A stretch of DNA of 45,639 bases from positions 1-45,639 of the IMG/VR virus record IMGVR_UViG_3300018083_000014. One strand, given 5' to 3'. A program made the translations under genes and the position numbers. Below the pieces are notes generated by a model. It saw only the letters and a list, made by a program, of their open reading frames with translations, had not been told where the DNA came from and searched no databases. This stretch comes from a virus. Positions 17,542 to 27,101 of the stretch are shown here, in pieces (the first letter of the stretch is position 1; the number at the start of each line of letters is the position of its first letter).

Positions 17542-18061
17542 ATTTATTCTTTTCTTATTAAAGTTTACTACACATGAACATCATTTACTTGATTACATGG
17601 AACGCTATTGGATTATTCTTCCTAGAAATAAAAAGATACCTAGTATACGATTACATCATCTCTTAAGTAGTGATAGTGATAGAGCATTACATGACCATCC
17701 TTGGTGGTATTTCAGTATTATATTGAGTGGTGGATATTGGGAAGTTACTTGGGTTGATGCACTTGCTTATGTAGATGCACCTTGGGAATATGCCGATTAT
17801 GAATTAGTGCTTGATGTGCATACATTTGATATTGTATATCTTAAACGCTGGTATGGCCCTGGCTCAATTTTATTTCGTAAAGCCTCACACTTACACCGGT
17901 TAATACTACCTAATACTTTTGAACGTAAAGCAGAGACATGGACATTGTTTATTAGTGGCCCTAAGTCTAAAGAGTGGGGATTTATGACAGACTGTGGTTG
18001 GATTAAGTGGGATGAATATGAAAGTCCTGATGAAGTAGCTTATCATAAAGGAAAAGGCTAA
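17528..18061 (+). CDS. Cupin-like phage protein, 177 aa
   Basis: The core motif is LHHLLSSDSDRALHDHPWWYF followed by GGYWEV, then WYGPGSILF and SHLHRLIL. Metal-ligand candidates are H55, H57, E72, H121 and H123, as in the two cupin motifs. The frame is open upstream. A GTG at 17528 (weak GGGTGG site, overlapping the 38-residue gene by 14 bases) gives a hydrophobic N-terminal helix, while the ATG at 17597 gives a shorter form without a visible ribosome site. Cupins of this type are often sugar isomerases or small-molecule dioxygenases. A link to the glycosyltransferases is possible but unproven. Confidence 0.68.
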   Translation: MFVYKFILFLLKFTTHEHHLLDYMERYWIILPRNKKIPSIRLHHLLSSDSDRALHDHPWWYFSIILSGGYWEVTWVDALAYVDAPWEYADYELVLDVHTFDIVYLKRWYGPGSILFRKASHLHRLILPNTFERKAETWTLFISGPKSKEWGFMTDCGWIKWDEYESPDEVAYHKGKG

Positions 18062-18438
18062 TGGCTAAGAAAAAAGATATTGACTTTATACCAAACTTAG
18101 GCTTAACAGAAACGCGGCGAGACCAGTTAAAGAAACGTGATTGGAGTAAACCTTTACAACACGCTAAGACAAGTGACCAGTATACTACACAAGACTGTGA
18201 ACAAAATCAATTCAGCGGAATACGAATTAATAAACTTAGTAATATGGTAGAGATTTGGTGTTTAGGAAAGAAACTACTAGAACGGAATTATCAACAGGTT
18301 GCTAATAATCCCGGCCTTTTAGCTACAATGCATGAAGAGGCGTTTAATACTACAGGCACAGTATTGGAGATTGAATTAGAACAGAAACGAGTCGTCCAAA
18401 GAACTGAACCCAGATTAGTTAAGGGTAAGAAATACTAA
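18061..18438 (+). CDS. Hypothetical basic protein, 125 aa
   Basis: Both termini are Lys-rich (MAKKKDID and VKGKKY), with a mixed alpha/beta centre. No motif is recognised. It starts on the last base of the cupin stop and ends on the first base of the next start (TAATG in both cases). Confidence 0.75.
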   Translation: MAKKKDIDFIPNLGLTETRRDQLKKRDWSKPLQHAKTSDQYTTQDCEQNQFSGIRINKLSNMVEIWCLGKKLLERNYQQVANNPGLLATMHEEAFNTTGTVLEIELEQKRVVQRTEPRLVKGKKY

Positions 18439-18707
18439 TGACTACTAAGGTAAAGATTGAGGATATTCAGTTTGTTACTGCTGAACTGAAGAAACTATTT
18501 ACTAATCACTATAAAGACTTCAATGACTGGGAAACAACATTCCTACGTGATATGTTTAGTCTTATCGAAGTTGAAACTCCCCTTACTGAGAAGCAGATAT
18601 TTGCCCTATATAAAGCATATTTCAAGCATGTAGAAGGGGATGAAGATGAGCTTGAAGATTGGGCAAGAGAACATGGATTAATACATTTGTATAGTCAACG
18701 ACATTAA
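18438..18707 (+). CDS. Hypothetical protein, 89 aa
   Basis: This is a helical acidic protein with the segment NDWETTFLRDMFSL and LTEKQIFALYKAYF, a pattern seen in small phage proteins of unknown role near replication genes. It is the last gene of the rightward operon. Its TAA overlaps, on the opposite strand, the stop of the giant late protein within the bases TTAA. Confidence 0.75.
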   Translation: MTTKVKIEDIQFVTAELKKLFTNHYKDFNDWETTFLRDMFSLIEVETPLTEKQIFALYKAYFKHVEGDEDELEDWAREHGLIHLYSQRH

Positions 18708-21700
18708 AATGTGTCCTTAAGCATCCTACGCAACGGCGAATCAGGTTCAAGCTTGCGTAGTAAGTCGTAGGATGTTCCTTCTTCTGTTCTACTCATAATC
18801 TCATTCATTACAGAAGTCCATCCTTTATTACTTCCACCGTGACGGAGATAATCTTGGGCTACAGATTCAACCAAGTCATCTTCCATGTGTCCTGCACGAA
18901 TAGCAGTACGTAGCTTATTAACAGCTTTTTGCCTATTATCAAAATCAGCCGCGCCATAGTAACTATGAAGATTAAGCGCATTACGTGTGACTTGTTCTTC
19001 AAGTGGACGCACACTTAACAACCTAGAAGCGATACCATTAAATGACCACACATCATCAGAGGTCGCGACAGTTTGTCCTTTCCTTGTTATACTCTCGCCT
19101 GCAACTATCTCACTTGCGCGCGCTATTGGCCTTGAAAGAGTTTGTAGAGAGAGAGCTTCCATCATTCCTTGTAGCTTACCCTCAAAACCGGGTTGAGATA
19201 CGACGCTACTTAACATCTTACTTACGGCATTATAAACCCCAACCGTGGAATTCACTATTGCAAGGTCAGCCATTTGTGAAGGAATACGAGGAGCAATATC
19301 ACCTCTTGTATAAAGACTTGGCCCTAACGTTGAAGGCAATCCGTAAAGAACAACCTCAGCCATTGGGTCTCCAACAGCGCGATATGTTCCCGTAGTTAAA
19401 TCATAGTTCTGGTTACTCATATGCTCACCAACAAACTTACTAAGTGTATCATAACCAGGCCATGAAGCTGTACCAAATATACCTGCCTGAGCACCCATTG
19501 TTGTAGCAAGAGCTTTAAACTGTCCATGCTCTATTGTTCTATATACATGCTGAGCATATGTAACCATATAAGTCTGGAACAGTCCTAATACTGAGCCAAA
19601 TGTTCCTTGAAACAAGCCCGGCCTTTGTGCTGCATGGTAATTCCCAATTACTCTATCTGCCATAGATACCGCGTAGATAGTAGCAGCCCTATCACTAATA
19701 CCAGGATAAGCGTGCTTAGCACCTAAGTAACCAAGATTCATAGCAAAGACACGAGATTGTTTTTCTACATAGTCACTTGCCTTACTCATATATTCTACAG
19801 TTTTGCTACCTTGTAGCTTTTCAACCATATCTAGCAATTCATTTGTTGCGCCTTTAGTTGCTACAGGCACATGCAACTTACCATTAATATCAGAGAACTG
19901 ACGTACAACTTGGTCAATATGTCCAGCAGCTTCCCATTCTTTATGGAGTTGAATACCTTTAGGATTAAAACTAAATCGCATAGCATCCATTAACAAACGC
20001 ATTGGAAGTTTAATTCTTACACCATTAGGTAATTCTGTAGCAGGTAAGCCTTCCATTATCGCGCCACTAGCTAGAATAGGTACGCTAATAGCATTAACCA
20101 ATGGATGACCAAGTTCTAGGAAGCGTAACATCATCGTTCCCATCATTCCATTAGCAGCAGATGTAACCCGCTTACTATTAACAGTAGGCGCACCCATCAA
20201 TGAAGCTTGATATAGTTCAAAGCTTTCCCAAGGATTAGTAATTCCTTTCTTTGCTAAGTCCGCAGATAACGCATCAAAGTGTTCCTTACTTCCAGGTGAT
20301 TTAAAAAATGTAGCTGCTGTCTTATCAATAACGCGGCTAGTCTCTGTAATAGCCATATCAACAAACTCATTTGCACTCTTCCAAGTAGTGAACTGATTAA
20401 GATTACTATTAGCAAGTAATGCGTTCTTAACGGTTAATGCAGCATCTTCACCGCGTTTCTTAAAGAATCCACGTAATGGCTGTTCAGCATATGCGCTTTG
20501 ATTGACTTTAGAAAGCAGGTCAAGTTTCTGCGTAATGTCATTAAGATACATTTCATTGTATTTACGCATACCACTAAGAATCTGGTTTTGATAGCCTTCC
20601 ATAATCTCATCAACGAAACGCGCATCAGCAGGAACAATAGCACTTGCTGAAGCTCCACTATGTTTCAATTGATTATTAGCCACAGTCATATACGGCTCAC
20701 CGTCCATATAACCATGCACAAGATTATAGGCTTGCTGATTACCCTTACTTACAATCTCCATCGTAGGATTACGCACAATTACTTCTGCATGATAGTCAGC
20801 TTCAAGCTGTTTTAATTCCTGTGCTGTATTAGCTAAGAGTACGGACGTGCGTTGTTTACCTGTATTATCTACAATATAAGAAAAGTATTTATTGACAAGA
20901 GTAGGTGGAGGAAGATATATTCCAAGGTCATTAAGTGGAGCTTGCCCACGCAGTTCTCTATTAAGATTATGCATCCTAAGTAATTCAGCAGAAGCTTCAA
21001 ATGTATTTTCAATCGCATTAATTGCTTCTGGTGTCTTTACATAATAAACAGAACCATCTGGGTTTTTAACAGGCACTTCTATGACAGAGCCTTCACGAAT
21101 TTCACGCTGAACAAGATAACGGAAACCTGTTTCTTCTTCTGTACGCATTGCCTTCCAGCCTGGCAAAGAGTTAATCTTATTCTTTAGGGTATTAAACTCA
21201 ACTAAGGCGGCTTGATTATTACCAAGTCCTTTCATCCCGGTACTAACAGGTTCCAGTATGCGCTTAATAGTCTTATCTTGAATGTCAGATACGCGTTTAC
21301 CAATATAAGTAATTAGCGGGCCATCTTGAATATGACGTAGAGCCATATCAACTGATTGTGCAAAAGGACTCTTAATGAGAATATTATTAATCTCACCAAT
21401 GTTCTGCTTTAGCTGGTCAAGTTGTATCCTCATTTCCTTAGATGCTTGCAAGTCATCAATAGGATGCCACAGACCAAGCAGCTCATCAGCCATTTGAACT
21501 TTATGCTTAGCTGTAGTAATTTCTACAAATTGTTGGTGGGCAGCACCAAGGAATCTATCATCTAATGAGCCAGCAAGTTTAATCGGATTAACAGAATAAG
21601 GGTCACCTTGTAATGCGACTATACGATTCTTCTGGTTTAGGTATTCACTATCAATCTTACTAGAATCAGTATAACGCCTCCAGTTAGGAATCTCATCTAA

Positions 21701-24022
21701 GTTTCTTCCCGCGCCAACAAGAGCTACGGCTTCCTTAGTAGTATTAAGTCTAGCAGCTATTTCTTCTGCACTAAAGGAACCATCTTTAACTAATTCAAAT
21801 ATCTGACGTTCAGTTTCCTGTGTATAATGCTGAACAAGTTCAACACCATTAATAGTATTCTTTGAGCCTGCATTAGCTATTTGAACAGCTTTATTTAATC
21901 CAGTTTCAATTGGAAGGTTATTAACAATTTGGTGGTGTGGTGAAGATACAAGTATCTCACCTTCACCTGCAAATCCTTGTCCACCAATTCTTCCAACTAC
22001 GTTATCTACGTTAACCTTAAATAGGCGTGCAGAACCAAAATTACCAGCTACGCGTGGATTAAGTGTATAACCTTCAATAGGTGCATGACCTTTAATTGGC
22101 CCATGAATACCACGATATAAGTAGATATTACCATCAGCATCCGCAATATTCTTAAGTTCAGCCCTTAGCTTAGTCCCAGCTTTCCATATCTGTTCAGCAA
22201 TATCTCTATTACCACGTTCACCAGCAGGAAGCGATGTTCCACGAAAAAAGGAATCAAATGCTCTACGTAAAGTAGAAGTATCTCCTGTTTTCCAAGATGA
22301 AAGCATTCCGCTAGCTTCACTACGACCTAAGTTAGCCATAAGTTGTAAGGACTCATTACTAAATATAGCTCCAGCATCTTTCATGTATGAAGCTTTAACA
22401 CCCGCGGCACCGGACTCAATAAACTTAGTAGTTTGTTGGAATGAAGGTAAATCACTACGTAGATTGAATTGAATAGACTCACGCAGTTCAGGACTGACCT
22501 TAGATAACCAAGCTGTAGCAGCATTAAGACGAGCAAGGTTTGTTGGAGCAATACCAACGTGTTCAATGTCTTTAGCAGCTACTTTATCCCAAGCAGATAA
22601 CTCATGTAGATATTCTGCATCTTGCATAGCAGATGGACGCATACGTCCTGCATTTTCAATAAACCAATCTCCACCAGGTATCTGTAAGTTTACTGTCTTA
22701 GGTGCTGGCCTAAAGCCTTTAAGGTCAACAGCTAATGCTGATGCACCAGCTAATGCGCGGTCATAAAGGTCACCTGTAGCAGGACGATAGAAGACTGTTT
22801 TAAGTTTAGTTCCATCTTTTTCAAAATCTACTAACATCTCTTTATTGGCTTTTAAAGCTTTTTGAAACAAAGTATTGTTAGGGTCTTTTTTAAGATAGTT
22901 TTCTTGTTGTTCAATAGCTGATTTTAATTCAGTTAAAGTCTTTTGAAATTCTTTCGTCGGCTTCTCCAACATATCAACTTCTAATGTAAGACGTTCACCT
23001 TTACCCTTAGGAATAAACTTCATATTAGGAAGCTTAATCTTATCTACTCCCATCATCTCAGGTAAAGCCAATAACTCCTCAACTGCGGGCTTTAACTCTG
23101 CATAGGGACTTGGAGTCTTGTTATCAATAGGCTTAAGCCAAGGAGCAGCTTCAAGAAGACGTTCTTCTCTTTGTGCTTTAACAGTAGTAAGAATCTCAGA
23201 AGAAACAGACTTAGTTAAAGCGTTATCACCTGTTTGAATAAGGGACTCAAGATTCTTAATACTAATATTAAAGGTCTGTATTTGTGCAGCATTGGGAGCT
23301 GCAATAGTAACAGGTGCATAAGCACCCATTGTTTCACTACCTGTTTTAGTAGCAATACCAGCTTGAGCATCTCTAGCCATGTTACGTGCCTGTATTACGC
23401 CAATAGCACTACCAAAGCCTGCACCTACAGTAGCCCATAGAGCAAAGTTTTGATATGGACTTTCCATATAATCTTCCATATATGGATGTGCATTAAGTGT
23501 TCCTACAGTAACACCCTCGAATATAGCCGCATCAATTGCGTTTTCTCCAATCTTAGCTGCATACAGTCGGCGCATAGTAGTGTTATAGAGTGTAGTATCA
23601 TACTTAGCGCCTTCCATAAGCACACGTAAATCTGTTTCAAGTGCTTGTGCTTTAGTGCCACTGAATACATCAGCTACCGCGCCTCGAATACTATTAGTCT
23701 TACCAAGTGCAGAAGCACCATTCTTAACCGCGCCAAGTAGTTTTAATGTCGCTGCTTGTGGTGCAATAATACCAGCCATAAAGGATGCGCTTTCAACGCC
23801 TTCCCTATGCTCATTATAGAAGCTAAGCGCATCAGTATCAGCGCGTTGAAGAATATCCTTTGTACTAGTTTTATCAGCAACACCAGCCCATCCTACTGTG
23901 CTATTCCAAAGAGTAGATAACAAGTCTGCACCAGTACTAACTAATGCATTCTTAGTTTGCCCAATGATAGAAGAGGCGGCATTGCCAGCAATATCTTTAT
24001 CATCAATATAATCAAGAGGCAT
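18704..24022 (-). CDS. Giant internal virion (ejection) protein with ADP-ribosyltransferase-like motifs, 1772 aa
   Basis: The last gene of the late operon encodes a 1772-residue protein. I take the ATG at 24022 behind AAGGAA rather than an ATG 33 bases upstream. Its size, final position after two other internal-type proteins, and Ala-rich helical composition fit the podovirus inner-core or ejection proteins that enter the host cell. Within it, residues 634-692 show an ADP-ribosyltransferase-like set: LYRGIHG (R637), GYTLNPRVAGNF (Y652-T653) and GEGEILV (E687-x-E689). These are in the R-S/T-ExE order of C3/VIP2-type enzymes. A helix-turn-helix-like stretch (SAEEIAARLNTTKEAVALV) lies near residues 745-765. 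No lytic transglycosylase motif is evident. The virion role is inferred from context; the enzymatic domain is inferred from motifs. Confidence 0.75.
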   Translation of the reverse strand: MPLDYIDDKDIAGNAASSIIGQTKNALVSTGADLLSTLWNSTVGWAGVADKTSTKDILQRADTDALSFYNEHREGVESASFMAGIIAPQAATLKLLGAVKNGASALGKTNSIRGAVADVFSGTKAQALETDLRVLMEGAKYDTTLYNTTMRRLYAAKIGENAIDAAIFEGVTVGTLNAHPYMEDYMESPYQNFALWATVGAGFGSAIGVIQARNMARDAQAGIATKTGSETMGAYAPVTIAAPNAAQIQTFNISIKNLESLIQTGDNALTKSVSSEILTTVKAQREERLLEAAPWLKPIDNKTPSPYAELKPAVEELLALPEMMGVDKIKLPNMKFIPKGKGERLTLEVDMLEKPTKEFQKTLTELKSAIEQQENYLKKDPNNTLFQKALKANKEMLVDFEKDGTKLKTVFYRPATGDLYDRALAGASALAVDLKGFRPAPKTVNLQIPGGDWFIENAGRMRPSAMQDAEYLHELSAWDKVAAKDIEHVGIAPTNLARLNAATAWLSKVSPELRESIQFNLRSDLPSFQQTTKFIESGAAGVKASYMKDAGAIFSNESLQLMANLGRSEASGMLSSWKTGDTSTLRRAFDSFFRGTSLPAGERGNRDIAEQIWKAGTKLRAELKNIADADGNIYLYRGIHGPIKGHAPIEGYTLNPRVAGNFGSARLFKVNVDNVVGRIGGQGFAGEGEILVSSPHHQIVNNLPIETGLNKAVQIANAGSKNTINGVELVQHYTQETERQIFELVKDGSFSAEEIAARLNTTKEAVALVGAGRNLDEIPNWRRYTDSSKIDSEYLNQKNRIVALQGDPYSVNPIKLAGSLDDRFLGAAHQQFVEITTAKHKVQMADELLGLWHPIDDLQASKEMRIQLDQLKQNIGEINNILIKSPFAQSVDMALRHIQDGPLITYIGKRVSDIQDKTIKRILEPVSTGMKGLGNNQAALVEFNTLKNKINSLPGWKAMRTEEETGFRYLVQREIREGSVIEVPVKNPDGSVYYVKTPEAINAIENTFEASAELLRMHNLNRELRGQAPLNDLGIYLPPPTLVNKYFSYIVDNTGKQRTSVLLANTAQELKQLEADYHAEVIVRNPTMEIVSKGNQQAYNLVHGYMDGEPYMTVANNQLKHSGASASAIVPADARFVDEIMEGYQNQILSGMRKYNEMYLNDITQKLDLLSKVNQSAYAEQPLRGFFKKRGEDAALTVKNALLANSNLNQFTTWKSANEFVDMAITETSRVIDKTAATFFKSPGSKEHFDALSADLAKKGITNPWESFELYQASLMGAPTVNSKRVTSAANGMMGTMMLRFLELGHPLVNAISVPILASGAIMEGLPATELPNGVRIKLPMRLLMDAMRFSFNPKGIQLHKEWEAAGHIDQVVRQFSDINGKLHVPVATKGATNELLDMVEKLQGSKTVEYMSKASDYVEKQSRVFAMNLGYLGAKHAYPGISDRAATIYAVSMADRVIGNYHAAQRPGLFQGTFGSVLGLFQTYMVTYAQHVYRTIEHGQFKALATTMGAQAGIFGTASWPGYDTLSKFVGEHMSNQNYDLTTGTYRAVGDPMAEVVLYGLPSTLGPSLYTRGDIAPRIPSQMADLAIVNSTVGVYNAVSKMLSSVVSQPGFEGKLQGMMEALSLQTLSRPIARASEIVAGESITRKGQTVATSDDVWSFNGIASRLLSVRPLEEQVTRNALNLHSYYGAADFDNRQKAVNKLRTAIRAGHMEDDLVESVAQDYLRHGGSNKGWTSVMNEIMSRTEEGTSYDLLRKLEPDSPLRRMLKDTF

Positions 24023-24311
24023 ATTGTATTCCTTGGATAAGAATATAATTAACAATTACAGGAAGCCATAGGTCTAAAAGAGAATCCTTAGACCAAGTCC
24101 ACATAAAGAAGGCTTTATAAAATTCTTGTGGAAGAACTAACAATTTATGAATCTCTACATCTCTGACTTCTCTACCATACCAATATGCACACTGTAATGC
24201 CCATGATTCAAGTAACGTTAAACTACAGAGATGCAATAGACCAATAAATACAAGACCAAGTATAATATGGTCTAGACGATAGGCATGTAAGAAAGTAAGT
24301 AACTTATCCAC
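24012..24311 (-). CDS. Small membrane protein within the ejection module, 99 aa
   Basis: Two hydrophobic segments are visible: residues about 14-35 (DHIILGLVFIGLLHLCSLTLL) and 80-95 (LDLWLPVIVNYILIQGI). The start is GTG, with GGAG six bases upstream. It overlaps the upstream gene by eight bases and the giant protein gene by 11 bases. Its place between virion protein genes suggests a particle component or membrane-channel partner rather than a lysis gene, but no family is recognised. Confidence 0.68.
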   Translation of the reverse strand: MDKLLTFLHAYRLDHIILGLVFIGLLHLCSLTLLESWALQCAYWYGREVRDVEIHKLLVLPQEFYKAFFMWTWSKDSLLDLWLPVIVNYILIQGIQYAS

Positions 24312-26001
24312 GGCGCGCTCCTAATAATGAACTTGGGCCAGTATCGCTACTACCGCGATTATTATTGCGAACTGGAGTTACTTGTGTTTCTGTTGGTGCA
24401 GGTATACCAGATTCTAAATCCATACCTGGTTTTGCGGTATCACTAAGTAACAAGCCACCAATTCTTTCATCTGAAATGAAAGCCAATGGCCCAGCAAAGC
24501 GACCAATATTCAACGTAGAACGAACATACGCACGCTGTGCAGCATTTCTAACCTCAGTAGCAAATACAGGTAAATAGTTCTGCACACTAGGTAAGATAGC
24601 AGAACCTTGGTCATTACCCATACTTACTTCAAGTGACTGTGTAAGAGCAGTAATCTTTTGCTGTGGAGTCATCTTACTACCATCAGGATTCTTTAATTCT
24701 GCACCCATTACAGCAGTAACACCATCAGTCATTAGTACTTTACCTTTAGGACTATTAGCACGAACGGAGTCTACAACTTCTTTCATCTGTGGGTTAGTAA
24801 AAGACCACAAGTCCATACGCTGATACTTGGCTGCTGTAGTTTCTTCAATAGTTTTAACAAGATTATTGTAGAGAGCATTAGTACGAAGTTCACCTTTTGC
24901 CTTCTCACCAGAAGCTTTACTAAAGTCACTTGTTGGTTTTGACAATTCTTTTTTAGCTTCAGGTGACATTAATGCTTCTCTATCAGCTACAAGTTTTTCA
25001 AGTTGCAATACATATCCTGGGAGTTCTTCTTTAGGCCCAAGTCCAAGATTGCTGCGCTCATAACCAGCAATGATGTTATAAGCATAACGCCGCACTTTAG
25101 CATCTGGGTCTACAAGTAGCTTAGGAAAGTCTTGTTTCGTAGCATCAATAACAGCAACAAGTGCCTTATCCTTTAGAAGATAATTACCAACCTCTTCTTT
25201 AAGTTTACGGGTATCATTTGTTTCAATACCAATAGCGTGCTTAGCATTCATTAAACGAGCATCAGTAAGAGGAGGAAGAACCGCGTCTTTAGCTTCCTTT
25301 CTCTGTTGCATTTTATCAATTTGTCCAAATTCTCTTGTAAGCAATGCACGATAATCATTATACTTTTGAATATCCGGGTCTTTCTTAATAAGGTCTGTTT
25401 CCAGTTGATTAGCAGACTGTAATGCCGCTTGAAATGTAGCACGAGCATTGGTTGTTTGCGTAGTAGTATCTCCCGGCCTAATGCGTCCTATTGCCACAGC
25501 AGCATTATCTAGTGCAATGTTCTTATCAAGAGAAGCCTGTGCATCATTTACACCAGCTTGTTGTGCAGCAAGTGTGCGAATACGTTGTTGGGCAACTGTA
25601 GCTTCCTGACCAATATTAACAAAGAGTTGCTGTGCCATACTTTCTCGCTCATCAGGGTCAGTAAGCCCACGCATCTTTGCAAATTCTCTATCAATATCAA
25701 ACGAAGGCCTATCAGCTACAATAGATTGTGTAATCTTAGATTCAGCAATTGGCGTAGATATATCATTAACAACAGATTGACTACCATCATTATTCTTAAC
25801 AACAGTTGTCCGGCCAAAAGTCTTAACAACACGACTATCAGCAGGGACTGTTCCTATTTCAATGTTAGTAGCTTCAGTTCTAGCTTTAGCAACCTTTTGT
25901 TCTTCCTGCGCCATCTGGTTAATAAGGACTTCTTGAAAGGCCGCAGTAAGTTTAGCTAGTTCATCTGGCGTCTGGTCTTGTGTTTGATTATCTTGGCTCA
26001 T
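24304..26001 (-). CDS. Putative internal virion protein, 565 aa
   Basis: This is a soluble, helical, Gln/Ala/Lys-rich protein with coiled-coil-like stretches (TAAFQEVLINQMAQEEQKVAKARTE region) and a proline/glycine-rich C-terminus. There is a clear AAGGA site. It lies between the nozzle-like gene and the giant protein gene, where podoviruses encode internal core proteins. No sequence motif confirms the role. Confidence 0.65.
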   Translation of the reverse strand: MSQDNQTQDQTPDELAKLTAAFQEVLINQMAQEEQKVAKARTEATNIEIGTVPADSRVVKTFGRTTVVKNNDGSQSVVNDISTPIAESKITQSIVADRPSFDIDREFAKMRGLTDPDERESMAQQLFVNIGQEATVAQQRIRTLAAQQAGVNDAQASLDKNIALDNAAVAIGRIRPGDTTTQTTNARATFQAALQSANQLETDLIKKDPDIQKYNDYRALLTREFGQIDKMQQRKEAKDAVLPPLTDARLMNAKHAIGIETNDTRKLKEEVGNYLLKDKALVAVIDATKQDFPKLLVDPDAKVRRYAYNIIAGYERSNLGLGPKEELPGYVLQLEKLVADREALMSPEAKKELSKPTSDFSKASGEKAKGELRTNALYNNLVKTIEETTAAKYQRMDLWSFTNPQMKEVVDSVRANSPKGKVLMTDGVTAVMGAELKNPDGSKMTPQQKITALTQSLEVSMGNDQGSAILPSVQNYLPVFATEVRNAAQRAYVRSTLNIGRFAGPLAFISDERIGGLLLSDTAKPGMDLESGIPAPTETQVTPVRNNNRGSSDTGPSSLLGARRG

Positions 26002-26009
26002 ATAAGTCC

Positions 26010-27092
26010 TTAATCACCGATGATGATATTAGAATCATTATTACCATACGAGACGAAACTAACATCTTTATATGGCTCAGGTGTGTTTGCAACAATATAA
26101 CCTGTTCCAGCATTAGCTGATGGCGTATAAGCAGGGTCTACATAAGCCGCAGCTTGCGTAATTGGCGCTGGAGTTTTGAATGTTCTATCAACATTAACGT
26201 TCTCTGCACCTTTTTGCTGATTCTGTGTCTGCGTTGTTGTCGTAGTTTGGTTACTCGCTGTAGTTTGTGTAGAACCACCACGAGTTTCAATGCCTTTACT
26301 AATATTAAGCGCATTAAGCAATTGTGCAGTAGTTCCGTTAGGGTCACTGCGTGTAAGTTCTTCTAACACTTGAGCTAATTGTGTATTAATGCCACCATAA
26401 GATACAGCAGCATCAATACCTACCTTAGCAGCAGATTCGCTACTACGCTGAATAGCTTGTTGAGTTAATAGAGCACGAGTAGAACCTTGTGAAGCACCAG
26501 AACCTTCTGCTGCACGTAAGATACCAGGCATTTGCTGTTCAGATAAAACGCGCGTAAAGTAATCAGTAAGCCCTTTAGCGTCAGTAAACGCGGCTTCTTT
26601 ACTATACTTGTCTTGTGTAGCACGGCCACGAGTAATTTCTTCTTTACGGGCTGTTTGCTGTGCCTTATCTTCAATAGTACCACCAGCAACCATTCCACCA
26701 GATTGTATAAACTCTTGTTGTTTTGCCTGTTGTAATGTATTGAAGTTTTGAGCCTCAGTAGCAGACATTGTTAACTGAGTAATTGGATTAGTATATACCC
26801 AGCCGTTAGGCGTATATTGTACTTTTGCTTGAGGAAACTTAGCATTAGCTTGAGCTTCATCAATAACAGGTCTATCGCTTAATTGCTGAATAACAGCATT
26901 AAGAGCTTCCCGTGCTTGTGGTGTAGTATTAAGTGAATAACTAGAACCACTTTGAACTTGAGTTCCTTGTGTAACAGCTACACTATTACCTTGAGTACTA
27001 GTATTAACAGGACTAGTAGTTTGTCCTTGTGTAAAGGACTGGTTATTAGCAGTAGTAGCTGGTTGCCCAGTGTTTCTATCAACAGTAGCCAT
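26010..27092 (-). CDS. Putative internal virion protein with Gln/Thr-rich ends, 360 aa
   Basis: The first 50 residues and residues 265-295 are low complexity, dominated by Thr, Gln, Asn and Ser. The middle is helical, and the last 60 residues are Pro/Tyr/Asn-rich. AAGGAG lies just before the ATG. It is part of the block of four genes following the nozzle-like protein. It is probably a minor structural or ejection protein, inferred from position only. Confidence 0.62.
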   Translation of the reverse strand: MATVDRNTGQPATTANNQSFTQGQTTSPVNTSTQGNSVAVTQGTQVQSGSSYSLNTTPQAREALNAVIQQLSDRPVIDEAQANAKFPQAKVQYTPNGWVYTNPITQLTMSATEAQNFNTLQQAKQQEFIQSGGMVAGGTIEDKAQQTARKEEITRGRATQDKYSKEAAFTDAKGLTDYFTRVLSEQQMPGILRAAEGSGASQGSTRALLTQQAIQRSSESAAKVGIDAAVSYGGINTQLAQVLEELTRSDPNGTTAQLLNALNISKGIETRGGSTQTTASNQTTTTTQTQNQQKGAENVNVDRTFKTPAPITQAAAYVDPAYTPSANAGTGYIVANTPEPYKDVSFVSYGNNDSNIIIGD

Positions 27093-27101
27093 AATGGCTC
27101 C

